The notes under the pieces: model-generated
Seen by the model: the letters and a program-made list of their open reading frames with translations, nothing else
Databases searched by the model: none
Told to the model about the DNA's origin: nothing
Translations under genes and position numbers: made by a program
DNA from: Symbiodinium sp. CCMP2592
Lineage: Eukaryota > Sar > Dinophyceae > Suessiales > Symbiodiniaceae
DNA length: 64,000 nucleotides
Reading direction: 5' to 3'
Assembly (NCBI GenBank): GCA_905221615.1
Contig: CAJNDT010001255.1
Coordinates: 1 to 64,000 of the forward strand
Shown: in pieces, positions 9,901 to 18,972 of the stretch
Layout: the number at the start of each line of letters is the position of its first letter
How positions within the stretch are numbered: position 1 is the stretch's first letter

Positions 9901-11413
9901 GGCGGGCCCCCCTGGGAGGAGTCCCATCAGGATGATGTATTGCTTTGCCTTTGCCTGGCCCTCTGCCTTCTACTGGCACTCCTCCTTTCATCCCTTTGGC
10001 TTTTGCAGTCGCAGATCCAGGGGGATCCCAGGGAGGTGTCGAATCCCAACACTGAGGTGGCGGAGGATTCGGCGGCGCAAGTGCCTGCGGCTGAATTCTG
10101 CTCATTACTGCCCTTGTTGCCTCGCCCCTCATTTGCTGGCATTGTTGCATCAAGTCCAGACCCTGCTGGAACTTTGCTTCCAGATTCTTGCACAACTTGT
10201 ACAGATCGGACACCATTTCACCAACTCTCCACTTATTCGGTCCATAGTCCGTTTTGAATTTTTCGCCAGCAGCAAGCATCTTCTTCCAGACCTGTGACGC
10301 GTACTCGGAGACGGTGGCGCTGTGGTTTGAGGGAATTTGCCAGAAGCTCAGAAAGCAGTTGAGGTGACCCTTCATCTTTTTTGCGGGAACCTCATTAATT
10401 GGTAGGCAACCGGAGCAGTCCACCAAGGCAAACGTCAAATTCTCCGCCCCCACTGGCACTCTGCCTTTGTGGTCCGGCACTCTGCCTCCCATGACAGTAA
10501 TGTTATTCTCATGGAGGTCCCCCAGAAGACTCCCTTCCAGCCTAAGGGTATGCATTTGTAGCTTCAAGACAAACTTGAACAGCTTGAAGAGGATCAGCAT
10601 GGTCTCTTTCTCTGGGAACTTGCTTGGGTCGGAAAACCTCTGGTTGAGGAAGGCTCCCACAGTCGTCCCGTTGCCTTTGGCTTCTGTGACGATCACCGAT
10701 TTTCTCATCCGCGGTGCCACTACGCCCGAGGCATGGGTGACCAAGGTTTTCAAGTCGAAAGCGAGCGGGACAGGAAACGATTGCCAGTGGGTTGTGAACA
10801 TTCGAGATTGCAGAAAACGCCAGTCAAATTGGTTTCCACACTCTGTTTCATCCTTTGCGAGTGGCCTGTGCAGCTTGACACAGAGGTGCACCTGATCTGT
10901 CCGATTATTGAAGTCCAGAGCATCTTCAGGAATAGAATCCACCAGTCTCAGGGCCTCTGCTGCGACTTCCGGGGCTTTGAGGACTTCGGCACTCTGCCTT
11001 TCAGACCGAGGAATCCTGACCTCGCGCAGAAGCTTCAGAATGTCGATGACCCACGGCTGTGGGATCCTCGCAATCATTGAGTCCCGATTCATTCCATGAC
11101 CGACGTATTTCCATTCACACTTGCACTGTTTGAATCCTTTCCCGCCTCTCACGCGGAATTGCAGGCGGACCTCACCGAAGGCTGTGACATAGTAGTCTAG
11201 AGGTTTTTTGATCGGCCAGGGATAATTCGGACCCATCTGCAAGGATCCATCCAGCTGTTGTTCGTAAAACTCACAGGTGATGTTGCCGGCTCGCACATTG
11301 GCCCAAAACGTCTGACCAAGCGGACTCGTATGCACAGGCGCTGTCATCCTGCGGCACTCTGCCTTGTCCAGCCAGATTGCGGCACTCTGCCTTGTCCAGC
11401 CAGATGCAGGCAC
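6990..11413 (-). CDS. Large protein with kinase-fold-like motifs and Pro-rich repeats
   Basis: The main exon (11413-7544) encodes about 1290 residues. The likely start is MTAPVHTSP at 11347; two mini-palindromes and a variant lie directly before it. Residues about 298-304 read GDLHENN and about 331-335 VDCSG. This resembles the catalytic loop and metal-binding site of phosphotransferase or atypical kinase folds (HGDLHxxN ... DFG). Two GRVP insertions lie between them. Residues about 430-800 are Pro/Gly-rich with tandem PEPMGPPPAKQGRVP-type repeats and three VGKGRP repeats (8929-9030). An acidic stretch and a conserved-looking C-terminal part (HLTYWHWFEASRTLVEV) follow. A short last exon, 7091-6990 (VLASKVVGYYGKAG to the stop), fits in phase 0 after a 452-nt GA-AG intron. 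Activity is uncertain because the first His of the loop and the Phe of DFG are changed. Confidence 0.55.
7092..7543 (-). other. Probable GA-AG intron holding four mini-palindromes
   Basis: The minus-strand donor reads TTTCAG|GATTGA and the acceptor TTTTCAG|GTGCTG. Splicing is in phase 0 and replaces the ORF stop with a 33-codon terminal exon. GA donors are known in symbiodiniacean genes. The intron contains exact mini-palindromes at 7300, 7316, 7375 and 7408. If the intron is not real, the protein simply ends two codons later, at 7538. Confidence 0.5.
9362..9559 (-). repeat. In-frame tandem repeat built on the mini-palindrome
   Basis: A block encoding PEPMGPPPAKQGRVP is present four times in two pairs (9362-9442 and 9479-9559). 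Each block carries GGCACTCTGCC or its variant GGCACTCTTGG at one edge, so the mini-repeat has been amplified together with neighbouring codons, in multiples of three. Confidence 0.85.
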
Positions 11414-11474
11414 TCAGCCTTCTCAGTCCAGCTCAAGGCACTCTGCAAAGAATGGCGAGGCGGCACTCTGCCTT

Positions 11475-12472
11475 ATAATGTCGAAATGATATACTACCTC
11501 TGACGTCAATGTGTTGTTAGATTATAGTTACTAGTATTTGACACAATTTAAATTATATCAACTATATTTTGATATTATGCTCACATTGACATTAAATATC
11601 ATGCATATGCCATCATTCAAGGACCACGACTCACTTCACTTTGAGCAACTCCATCGACAGAATAATCATGACATGACACTTTTATTGAAGCAGCAGCTAC
11701 ACGGAGTTTAACTTAATTGAGGGGCCAGACAGACTCAGCATGATCGGGAGCTTAGCACACGAATGAAACCTAATTCAAGGGCTGTGTTGATATTCAAATC
11801 TGCCATATGCCATGATTCAAGGACCACTGCAGCAACATTTGAAACCTGAGCAACCATCATAAGCCATAGGCAAAACAATCATGACATGACACTTCAGAAG
11901 CCCGAGAATGCTAAGTTGAATTTGGCAACGCAGAAGCAGCATGATCGGAAGCTAAGAACAGCACCGATGACCAGCAATCCTGGGGTCTGGAGACGCCAGC
12001 TGACGGCCAAACCTTGCATGGTCACTTTCATTCATACTCAGACTCTCTCAGCACAGTCGCAAACCCAACACATCCAACAGAACTCAGAAGTGCTCGGTCT
12101 TCAGAAGTCTCAGCACTCACAGTTTTGCTTCTGCAGCAAGCAATGCTCTTCTGGAGGCACTACTCTGACAGCGACGAGGCCTTCTCCAAAACACTCACAA
12201 CTTTGATCATGACTTGTTGGTTTGCCTGCACCACAAACAAATAACCTGTTGCTGTGCGAAAGGCAGGCAGAAGTCCACATGAGCAGACATCGGCACTGAA
12301 AAACTTGAGAAGAGTCAGTCGACGAAGCCTGACCCACCTGGCACTCTGCCTTCGTCACTGTCCTGGCCTGTAAATTAATTGATGTTGGAATTTGCCACTC
12401 ACTGAATGGTCCAATTCTGGGCACTCTGCCTTTGGCACTCTGCCTTTTAAGGCACTCTGCCCTTCTTTTTTC
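11475..12472. other. AT-rich spacer without a recognised gene
   Basis: No supported coding sequence. The words CATATGCCATGATTCAAGGACCAC (about 11,605 and 11,803) and AATCATGACATGACACTT (about 11,660 and 11,877) occur twice, roughly 200 bp apart. A diverged tandem duplication of about 200 bp is therefore likely. Mini-palindromes at 12340, 12420, 12434 and 12451 lie at the right end, just 3' of the next gene. Confidence 0.5.
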
Positions 12473-13634
12473 TCACGATTCGCCGTCCATCATCAGGATG
12501 TTTTCTTGCACAATAGCAGGCTCGAACTCGTTGTAATCCTCCTCATCGTCCACACGCTCTTCATTCCAGGCCTCCGGATCATCTTCGTCGTAACCGAATC
12601 TCACCATGGTCGTGGTCCACAAGAGTTGCTCACCTTCGCGGACTTCCCCTTCCCACAGCGTCAAATTCTCAGCCCCCCGCGCCCAGCCCTGATGACAGGC
12701 ATAGAGCCATCTTCTCTCCGTCATCACTTGCATGCCTGCACCGGTGAGCTCCAGCTTCAGGTAAAGTGGCGGTGCCTGTTTATCGATCCTGAACTGAGAT
12801 CATGTTGAAGTTGCTACTTGATTCTAGTCAGTTTTAATTATTAAGATCCGTAGATATAAGATAATAAATAAATGTAGCGTCGAAGCATGGCTTGCATCTG
12901 AGTGGCCATCTAATGCTGTCTGGCCACCATTGGTAGCGTTCAAGGGCCAACTGGGCCGTGGGGCGCAAGGACCAGTGCGGATGGTTTTTGGTCTCCGAGG
13001 AACCGGGTTGCGCCCAAGCGCTGATGCCGTTCCCTTTCAAGAAGTCCCAGCGAATCTGCAGGGAGACATCCAGTCAAGCAGTAAGAAACAGTCACAATCA
13101 ACACATGCTATGATTATCATCAAACACACTGCCCACTGCCTGCCAAACGTCCTCCACGCACATGAAGTATGTGTGAAGGGTCTGGTTGGGGTCTTGCATC
13201 GGGGTCTTGCCCTTCTTTCCCTTGCCCTTGCCAAGATCGCCCTTGCTCGCGCTGGCACTCTGCCCTGTGGCACTCTGCCCTGTGGCAGTCTGCCCTGGCT
13301 TTCCTGCTCCCTTCCCGACCTGACTTGTTCTTTGGGCTTGAGCGTTGTTCAATGAGTTGGTCAGCTGCCAATTTGAAAACTCTTGCAGCTGAGTGCGGTG
13401 GCGGCCTGCCCCTGTGTTTTCCATGGCGGATAATGACTTGCCCACTGCACAATTGGGACAAGGGCACTCTGCCTTACCTGAACCAGACTGCTGCAACAGC
13501 ACAAGTAGGCAAAAATGAGCACTCATTACAATCACCGGAGACTGACTGTTAAAGTCACATTTGCACCCACTGAGTCGCCGGCTGGATTCACTCATCCAAT
13601 CGCCCCAGCGGCCCTGATCACCATGTCGGCACAA
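12473..13634 (-). CDS. Small Cys/Trp-rich protein with acidic tail, multi-exon
   Basis: No family is recognised. Three exons can be joined. The first (up to about 13634, ending at 13140) holds CPCPNC and a Gly/Lys/Ser linker with TGQSATGQSA peptides. The second (13055-12896) encodes IRWDFLKGNGISAW and HWSLRPTAQLALERYQWW. The third (12735-12473) encodes MQVMTERRWLYACHQGWARG and a Glu/Asp-rich end. The introns are GC-AG in both cases: 84 nt (13139-13056, phase 0) and 160 nt (12895-12736, phase 1). The upstream part of the first exon also has a Cys cluster (CGNC, CRLC) just beyond 13634, so the true start is upstream and another intron may exist. The second and third exons look like one small Trp-rich domain. 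Confidence 0.5.
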
Positions 13635-13939
13635 CCGACAAAGGAACTGACAGTTTCCACAACCGAGACGGGCATGATCTCACTTTCTTTTTAAGCTCAG
13701 TCAGTAACACCGGCAGCCAGGTTTAAACGCACGAATTAAGCTGTGACTGCCAGCTGAAAGTGGGAATGTAACTATTAGCCTTTTCAAGGTAAGGACTGTG
13801 TTTCACTTCCAGCCAGCAGTCCAGTGTCGGGTCCAGGACTCTCTGGCTGGGCCAGTGTCGGGACACAAATTTCGACGGCTCAGAATCATTCATTGGAGCA
13901 GAACTGTTTGACCATGGACTTCGGGTTCAGTGTCGATGA

Positions 13940-15238
13940 TCAACTGTACGTGTGCAGCTCATCCTGCATTTCCAGCAGTGCTTCAATCATGTACTCACGA
14001 TCCCGGAATGGAGCATAGTAGGCTCGGTGGTTGATCCACCTGACAATGGCTTGTTCCATGGTCATCGAGGCAAAGGCCATGACTAGGACACAATAAGCAG
14101 CACAGGTCCTGTTAATGCCACCGTAGCAATGGACAAGCACACGAATTGGCCTCTTCTTGCCTCCACGCTTCCGACCACCTCCCTGAAGCTTCATCGCCTC
14201 CAACAAAGCAAGAGCATTACCGAGCTCACCAGGGAATGTCTCATCGGCCACCTTCAAGGCACTCTGCCTTCCATCGGCACTCTGCCTTCCATCAGCGGCT
14301 CTTCCGAACAGGCTGCCCATGTCACTTCCCTTGCTGAAGCCCTTGTCATAGGAGCAGCCATAGCCAAATGAGCCCTTCGTCGATGCCTTCTGGCTTTGCA
14401 TGTGATTGGAAACCTGACAGGGGCCGCTGTAGCCCTTGCTGATTGTCTTGCCCTTGCCCCTGCCGCCATTGGCCTTGCCCATCATTTTGCCCTTGATGGC
14501 ACTCTGCCTTTGACTCTGGCTGAACTCCTCTGCTGAGCGCTGCCAGCACATCATAATCTTTCTGAAATCTGAAATGAGGCGGCGCCAAATGGTCTTGAAC
14601 TCATGACTTCTTTGTTCAGCATCAAAGTCATTGGCATGTGTTTGATCCCAGCCACCATACCGAAGATGTGCAGTGCCAAACGGTCCACAATTCGCCAAAT
14701 ACTGATACCAGTCCCATGGCTCAAAATTCCGAGGTCTGTCATCTGCATTCATAGAGATGACAATGTCAGGCTTGACCCGGAGCTGGTCATATCGGATCGG
14801 GCAACCAATACTGCCAACAAACAGTTGCCACTGGGGATGGTCGTAAATCAAAACATCATCCATGGGCCACGTCTCGACATCATGCTGGCATGGCCGAGGT
14901 GGCGGGATCGACCCAGGCAGCACATCTGTCTGGCCGGTCCATGCTTTGTACAACTTCATATCCATATCTCCGAAATCTGAGATGGCCTCAACTGCCAATT
15001 TGATTCGTTGATCCAATTGTGCAGCCCTTTGGATCTTTCGGAGCCCGGTGGTATAGTCGGCAGCTGATCTGCCACAGTGTAAACAATTCCACCGAAGTTG
15101 TTGCACGGCTTCGTTCCAGTAATCACTGCCAAGGTCAATGTGATTGGCCTGATTCTGATGGTCAGCAGCAGAAGTCTGGCACTCTGGCTCGGAACTCCCT
15201 GAGCACCTTGAAACGGTCGTCGGCATCACTGCTTTCAT
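13940..15238 (-). CDS. Dual-specificity protein phosphatase-like protein
   Basis: The 432-codon ORF ends in a domain with the signature VHCYGGINRTCAA, the HCx5R(S/T) P-loop of protein tyrosine and dual-specificity phosphatases. The Cys is the expected nucleophile and the Arg binds phosphate. A conserved-looking N-terminal part (IRYDQLRVKPDIVISMNADD) resembles the strand-and-Asp region of such folds. It is separated from the P-loop by a long basic Gly/Lys/Ser-rich insert (about residues 245-335). That insert contains the mini-palindrome three times, as QRQSA and tandem DGRQSA (14258, 14276, 14498). The 23 nt encoding MKAVMPTT are repeated downstream of the 112-residue gene because the first exon start lies inside the tandem duplication at 15216-16923. 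RNA 5'-triphosphatase-like activity is an alternative within this superfamily. Confidence 0.7.
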   Translation of the reverse strand: MKAVMPTTVSRCSGSSEPECQTSAADHQNQANHIDLGSDYWNEAVQQLRWNCLHCGRSAADYTTGLRKIQRAAQLDQRIKLAVEAISDFGDMDMKLYKAWTGQTDVLPGSIPPPRPCQHDVETWPMDDVLIYDHPQWQLFVGSIGCPIRYDQLRVKPDIVISMNADDRPRNFEPWDWYQYLANCGPFGTAHLRYGGWDQTHANDFDAEQRSHEFKTIWRRLISDFRKIMMCWQRSAEEFSQSQRQSAIKGKMMGKANGGRGKGKTISKGYSGPCQVSNHMQSQKASTKGSFGYGCSYDKGFSKGSDMGSLFGRAADGRQSADGRQSALKVADETFPGELGNALALLEAMKLQGGGRKRGGKKRPIRVLVHCYGGINRTCAAYCVLVMAFASMTMEQAIVRWINHRAYYAPFRDREYMIEALLEMQDELHTYS

Positions 15239-15682
15239 CGAGCACCCAATTGTCCAACGATTAAAACATTAACAGTGACTAATGCATCACTATACAGTAC
15301 ATTAACCAATGATATGTAACATTTTGTTACTACTGTTACATCAGTATGAATGAATCACTTGATTATCTGGCCGGCAGATGTCGATCATGTATGGTGCAAG
15401 GCAACTCACTGACAGACTATGCAGGCAGGCAGGCAGGCAGCCAGCCTCGGAGACAGCAGGGTCCTGAGGACATCACTGCCACCCGGCACTGTGTAGTCAG
15501 CATGTCATGCTGGGTAACCTTTTTGAATCCAACTTGCGCACACTACCGCTGAGGTCTCAAATCGGACAGTCTAGCTCTGCTGGCGAGATCGTCGAATTCG
15601 AAATCCTCACACACGCAAAACCCGGCACTCTGCCTTCCCTAACATCCGTAAGCAGTCTCGAAGGCTGTACAAACACGATGAA

Positions 15683-16021
15683 TCATTGATTCATCATTGA
15701 CGACACAAATTCGTCTGACACATTGTAATATAAAACTCCTGGCACTCTGCCTTGCCTGCAATCCTGCACAAATCTCGGAAAGAGTACGTGCAGGATCATA
15801 TCATTGATATGATAGTCTACTTGCAAGACTTGCCCACGCTCTTCAGAATTCAGAAACAACCACAATGTCGAAAAGGACTCCTCTAGCAGCTCGTCGAAAT
15901 AAATCACATAATCATCGTAGTCACTGTCCGCGATCGAGCCCACAGTGCTTGCACGCTCATCGGCAACCACAATCCAGTCCGAGTCCAGAGACTCACTGTC
16001 ACTCCACGACATCGACGACAT
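15683..16021 (-). CDS. 112-residue acidic protein, copy 1
   Basis: The family is unknown. The protein starts MSSMSWSDSES, has a Ser/Asp-rich N-terminal third, then a possible helical region (FDELLEESFSTLWLFLNSEERGQV split by acidic residues) and a C-terminal VLYYNVSDEF. The mini-palindrome at 15741 is in frame and gives QGRVP. It differs from copy 2 at roughly a third of positions, many conservative, which suggests it is translated rather than a chance ORF. Confidence 0.55.
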   Translation of the reverse strand: MSSMSWSDSESLDSDWIVVADERASTVGSIADSDYDDYVIYFDELLEESFSTLWLFLNSEERGQVLQVDYHINDMILHVLFPRFVQDCRQGRVPGVLYYNVSDEFVSSMMNQ

Positions 16022-16533
16022 CTGCCGGCTTGCAGGGGGGCCTACTACGACTTAGACTAGAGACAGAGCAGGTCGTCGGCATCACTGCTTTCATCGAGCA
16101 CACAATTGTCCAACGATTAAAACATTAACAGTGACTAATGCATCACTATATAGTACATTAATCAATGATATGTAACATTTTGTTACTACTGTTACATCAG
16201 TATGCATGAATCGCTTGATTCTCTGGCCGGCAGATGTCGATCATGTATGGTGCAAGTCAACTCACTGACAGACTATGCAGGCAGGCAGCCAGCCTCGGAG
16301 ACAGCAGGGTCCTGAGGACATCACTGCCACCCGGCACTGTGTAGTCAGCATGTCATGCTGGGTAACCGTTTTGAATCCAAGTTGCGCACACTACCGCTGA
16401 GGTCTCAAATCGGACAGTCTAGCTCTGCTGGCTAGATCGTCGAATTCAAAATCCCCTAAACACACGCAAACCCGGCACTCTGCCTTCCCCAAGATCCGTG
16501 ATACTGTCGCGGAGGCTGTACAAACACGACAAA

Positions 16534-16872
16534 TCATTGATTCAGTGACGACAGCCATTCGTCTGTCACATTGAAATATAAAATTCCTGGCACTCTGCCT
16601 TGCCTAAAATCCCGCAAAAGTCTCGGAAACAGTACGAACATGATCTGTTCATTGATATGGAAGGCTGCTCGAAAGACTTGCCCACGCTCTTTAGAATCCA
16701 GAAACATCCACAATGTCGAAAAGGACTCCTCTAGCATCTCGTCGAACGGAATCACATAATCATCGTCGTCAGCACTGTCCGCGACCGAGCCCGCAGTACT
16801 TGCACCCTCATCGTCAACCAGAACCCAGTCCGAGCCCACAGACTCACTGTCACTCCACGACATCGACGACAT
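16534..16872 (-). CDS. 112-residue acidic protein, copy 2
   Basis: Paralogue of the copy at 15683-16021, from the tandem duplication. It has the same length apart from small compensating indels, the same MSSMSWSDSES start, and the same in-frame QGRVP from the mini-palindrome at 16590. The reading frame is intact in both copies while spacer sequence between them has diverged by substitutions and small indels. This supports purifying selection on the protein, though no rate was calculated. Confidence 0.55.
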   Translation of the reverse strand: MSSMSWSDSESVGSDWVLVDDEGASTAGSVADSADDDDYVIPFDEMLEESFSTLWMFLDSKERGQVFRAAFHINEQIMFVLFPRLLRDFRQGRVPGILYFNVTDEWLSSLNQ

Positions 16873-17249
16873 CTGCCGGCTTGCAGGGGGGCCTACTACG
16901 ACTTAGACTTGAGACAGAGCAGCTGTAACACGACTATAGTAGATTACGCAGGGCAACAGCGAGCACAACTGCTGCAGCGGCAAGTTGCGATACATGACAC
17001 GCTCACTGACTATGCAAGGCAGCTTGTCCTCTGCGATGGCAGCATGTCTTCAGGATCCTCGTCATGAGCCTCGGTGCCAGGACTGTACCATAATAATGGA
17101 AGTAGCTGAAGCAAGCTGATGCTGAGATCCCAGCAGTTGGCATCCACTTCTCGATGGGCTGGAAGCCGATGAAGACCGATGGGAGAGAAGGAAATGGAAG
17201 AGAAGGCGTTCACTAGGCTTGGATTCAAACCGAACACTTAGACCTGGCC

Positions 17250-17850
17250 AACGGTGTGGGGAGCAACCCCGATGGGGCAGGGACTTAAGTAAGGCAACCT
17301 CGAGAGGCTCGACTGGCACTCTGCCTCTGTCGATCCAAGTCGCAAGGCTCCCTAACTAACGTGACAAGCATGGATGGCCTCCCCTCCTGGTTGGGAGAAA
17401 AATAAAAAAGCCACAACCACTGGACCACCCCACCCGGCACTTTAGCCCATGTGCCCGGGTGTCATATGCCACTGCCCTGGCACGTTGGCCCCAAGGCGGT
17501 CCAGGTACCATCGACAACACCTGACACCCGGCCAACGGTGTCCACGAACCGAGATGGGCAGTCGATCCGTGTGGGTAAGGTGGCACTCTGCCTCTGTCGA
17601 TCCAAGTCGCAAGGCTCCCTAACTAACGTGACAAGCATGGATGGCCTCCCCTTCAAGGCTGTAAGCACGGCTGCGAACAACCCCTCAACCGCCCCACCCG
17701 GCACTTTAGCCCATTTGTCCGGGTGTCATATGCCACTGCCCTGGCACGTTGGCCCCAAGGCGGTCTAGATACAATCGCCTCATAACCTGACACCCGGCCA
17801 ACGGTGCCCACGAACCGAGAAGGGCAGTCGATCCGTGTGGGTAAGGGCAA
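17250..17850. repeat. GC-rich tandem duplication of about 265 bp
   Basis: The block GGCACTCTGCCTCTGTCGAT with following sequence occurs at 17315 and 17582. CACCCGGCACTTTAGCCCAT occurs at about 17431 and 17695, and CCGGCCAACGGTG at about 17528 and 17792. A more diverged third part starts near 17,245. These carry the last two mini-palindromes of the window. Confidence 0.85.
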
Positions 17851-17874
17851 GATCTCAAGGCAAGTCAACATGTC

Positions 17875-18972
17875 ACTACGGCCTCCCTTCTTTGTTCAAT
17901 CACAACCCAAAACTATTTAAAAAGATTAAATATTAAAAATTATTAACTTCAACAACAAATAAACAACAATTTTGTAGACATACAGCAGCAGGAAACCAGG
18001 TAGAACAACAGGAAGCCAATTGACTCACTCAGAAACAAAATCACAAACATGTATTTTTTACACCAAAAATAAAATAAAAGAATTTTAACAACTGTAAAAC
18101 ACAAAAAAACCTATTTAAAAAACTTTTAAATACAAAACAATACTTTTAAATACAAAAAAACACTTTTAAACACAAATAAAGCCAACCACATACAAAAATG
18201 AGATTTTGGGTTCCTTTCATATAAGCCTTGTTGATCTAAACCCTGTGGTTCTGGTTCGGCGCAAAGGGTTAAGGATAGTAGTAGTAGTAGTAGTAGCAGT
18301 AGCAGTAGCAGTAGCAGTAGCAGTAGCAGTAGCAGTAGCCGTAGTAGTTCATACATAGTACATATATATATATATATATATATTTATTTATTTATGTATA
18401 TTTCATAATATATAGCATTATACTATATACGATATAGCATTTTTCGTATGTATGCTAGTAATATATGTATATATATATACACAGTATTTGTAGAATTAAT
18501 ATATATGTTACTATATGTATGTAGATATATATATATATATATATATATATGGTAGCATTATTGTTGATCATCATCACGAACTTCCCTGCTGGTAGAGTCG
18601 TCACCAGTCTGACCAGGAGGTAAATCACTCAGGTTGGGGTTCATGTCCTCACTCGGCCTCATGTTTCCAAAAGAAACCCTAATCCGGAATCGACGAAATG
18701 CAAACTCCGTGGTTCCGATCACACCATGAGCGCGCGAGGGGATCTAACTGCCTTTTTACGGGCGACGCACACAACAACGTACTGTCTTAGGCTCAGTTCG
18801 CCTAGAGACCTATGCTGTGTCGTGACTTCTAAAGGTGTGAAGCCCACCATGACTCACCGCTGTGAGCCATGCACTTCAGCAGTCAACATGAGAGAGTGCA
18901 CCAGCTGTACAAACGAATGTCTGGTATTTCAAACTCCTCCTTGGCTTTGACGCTAGTCTTAAGCCACACTAC
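17875..18972. other. AT-rich spacer
   Basis: A/T-rich, with poly-A-like ATACAAAAAAACACTTTTAAA words (18,080-18,170). No supported gene. The microsatellites inside it are listed separately. Right of 18,560 the sequence is unique-looking and leads into the retroelement 3' end. Confidence 0.5.
18277..18551. repeat. Microsatellites (GTA)n, (AGTAGC)n and (TA)n
   Basis: A GTA run passes into a perfect AGTAGC-type hexamer run (about 18,277-18,345), followed by TA runs at 18,361-18,381 and about 18,525-18,551. The poly-Leu ORF in antisense is a by-product. Confidence 0.9.

Larger units (their letters stand above)
15216..16923. repeat. Tandem duplication, two units of about 856 bp
   Basis: Unit 1 (about 15,216-16,072) and unit 2 (about 16,073-16,923) align throughout. 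Both begin with GTCGTCGGCATCACTGCTTT and end with CTTAGACT(A/T)GAGACAGAGCAG. Each holds one 112-codon ORF on the minus strand and two mini-palindromes at matching places (15624/16474 and 15741/16590). The mini-palindromes were therefore present before the duplication. Confidence 0.95.
15..17594 (-). repeat. Dispersed oriented mini-palindrome family (GGCACTCTGCC)
   Basis: The 11-mer GGCACTCTGCC (arms GGCA and TGCC around CTC) was counted by hand about 44 times. Start positions: 15, 825, 841, 1548, 2270, 2772, 2787, 2802, 4670, 5650, 5776, 5875, 6848, 7300, 7316, 7375, 7408, 8406, 9039, 9390, 9465, 9507, 10455, 10476, 10988, 11353, 11381, 11462, 12340, 12420, 12434, 12451, 13254, 13269, 13463, 14258, 14276, 14498, 15624, 15741, 16474, 16590, 17315 and 17582. 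Most are followed by TT. One-base variants occur near 1914, 1938, 3180, 4559, 5674, 6597, 9958 and 11409. Read as mRNA of the minus-strand genes the unit is AAGGCAGAGTGCC, which can fold as a 4-bp stem with a GAG loop. It has no stop codon in any frame and gives peptides of the type EGRVP, KAECQ or RQSA. Copies occur in coding sequence, introns and spacers. Confidence 0.95.

Noticed and set aside
9053..10297. Long plus-strand ORF of 414 codons rich in LCRRGTHRLWHSA
   Set aside because: It is the antisense shadow of the Pro-rich repeats of the minus-strand kinase-like gene; the mini-palindrome lacks stops in all frames and keeps the antisense open.
15..17594. CRISPR-like array made by the regular 11-mer
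   Set aside because: Spacing is irregular (13 bp to over 1 kb), copies lie inside genes, and the organism is eukaryotic.
18126..18356. Poly-Leu ORF
   Set aside because: Produced by the AGTAGC microsatellite.
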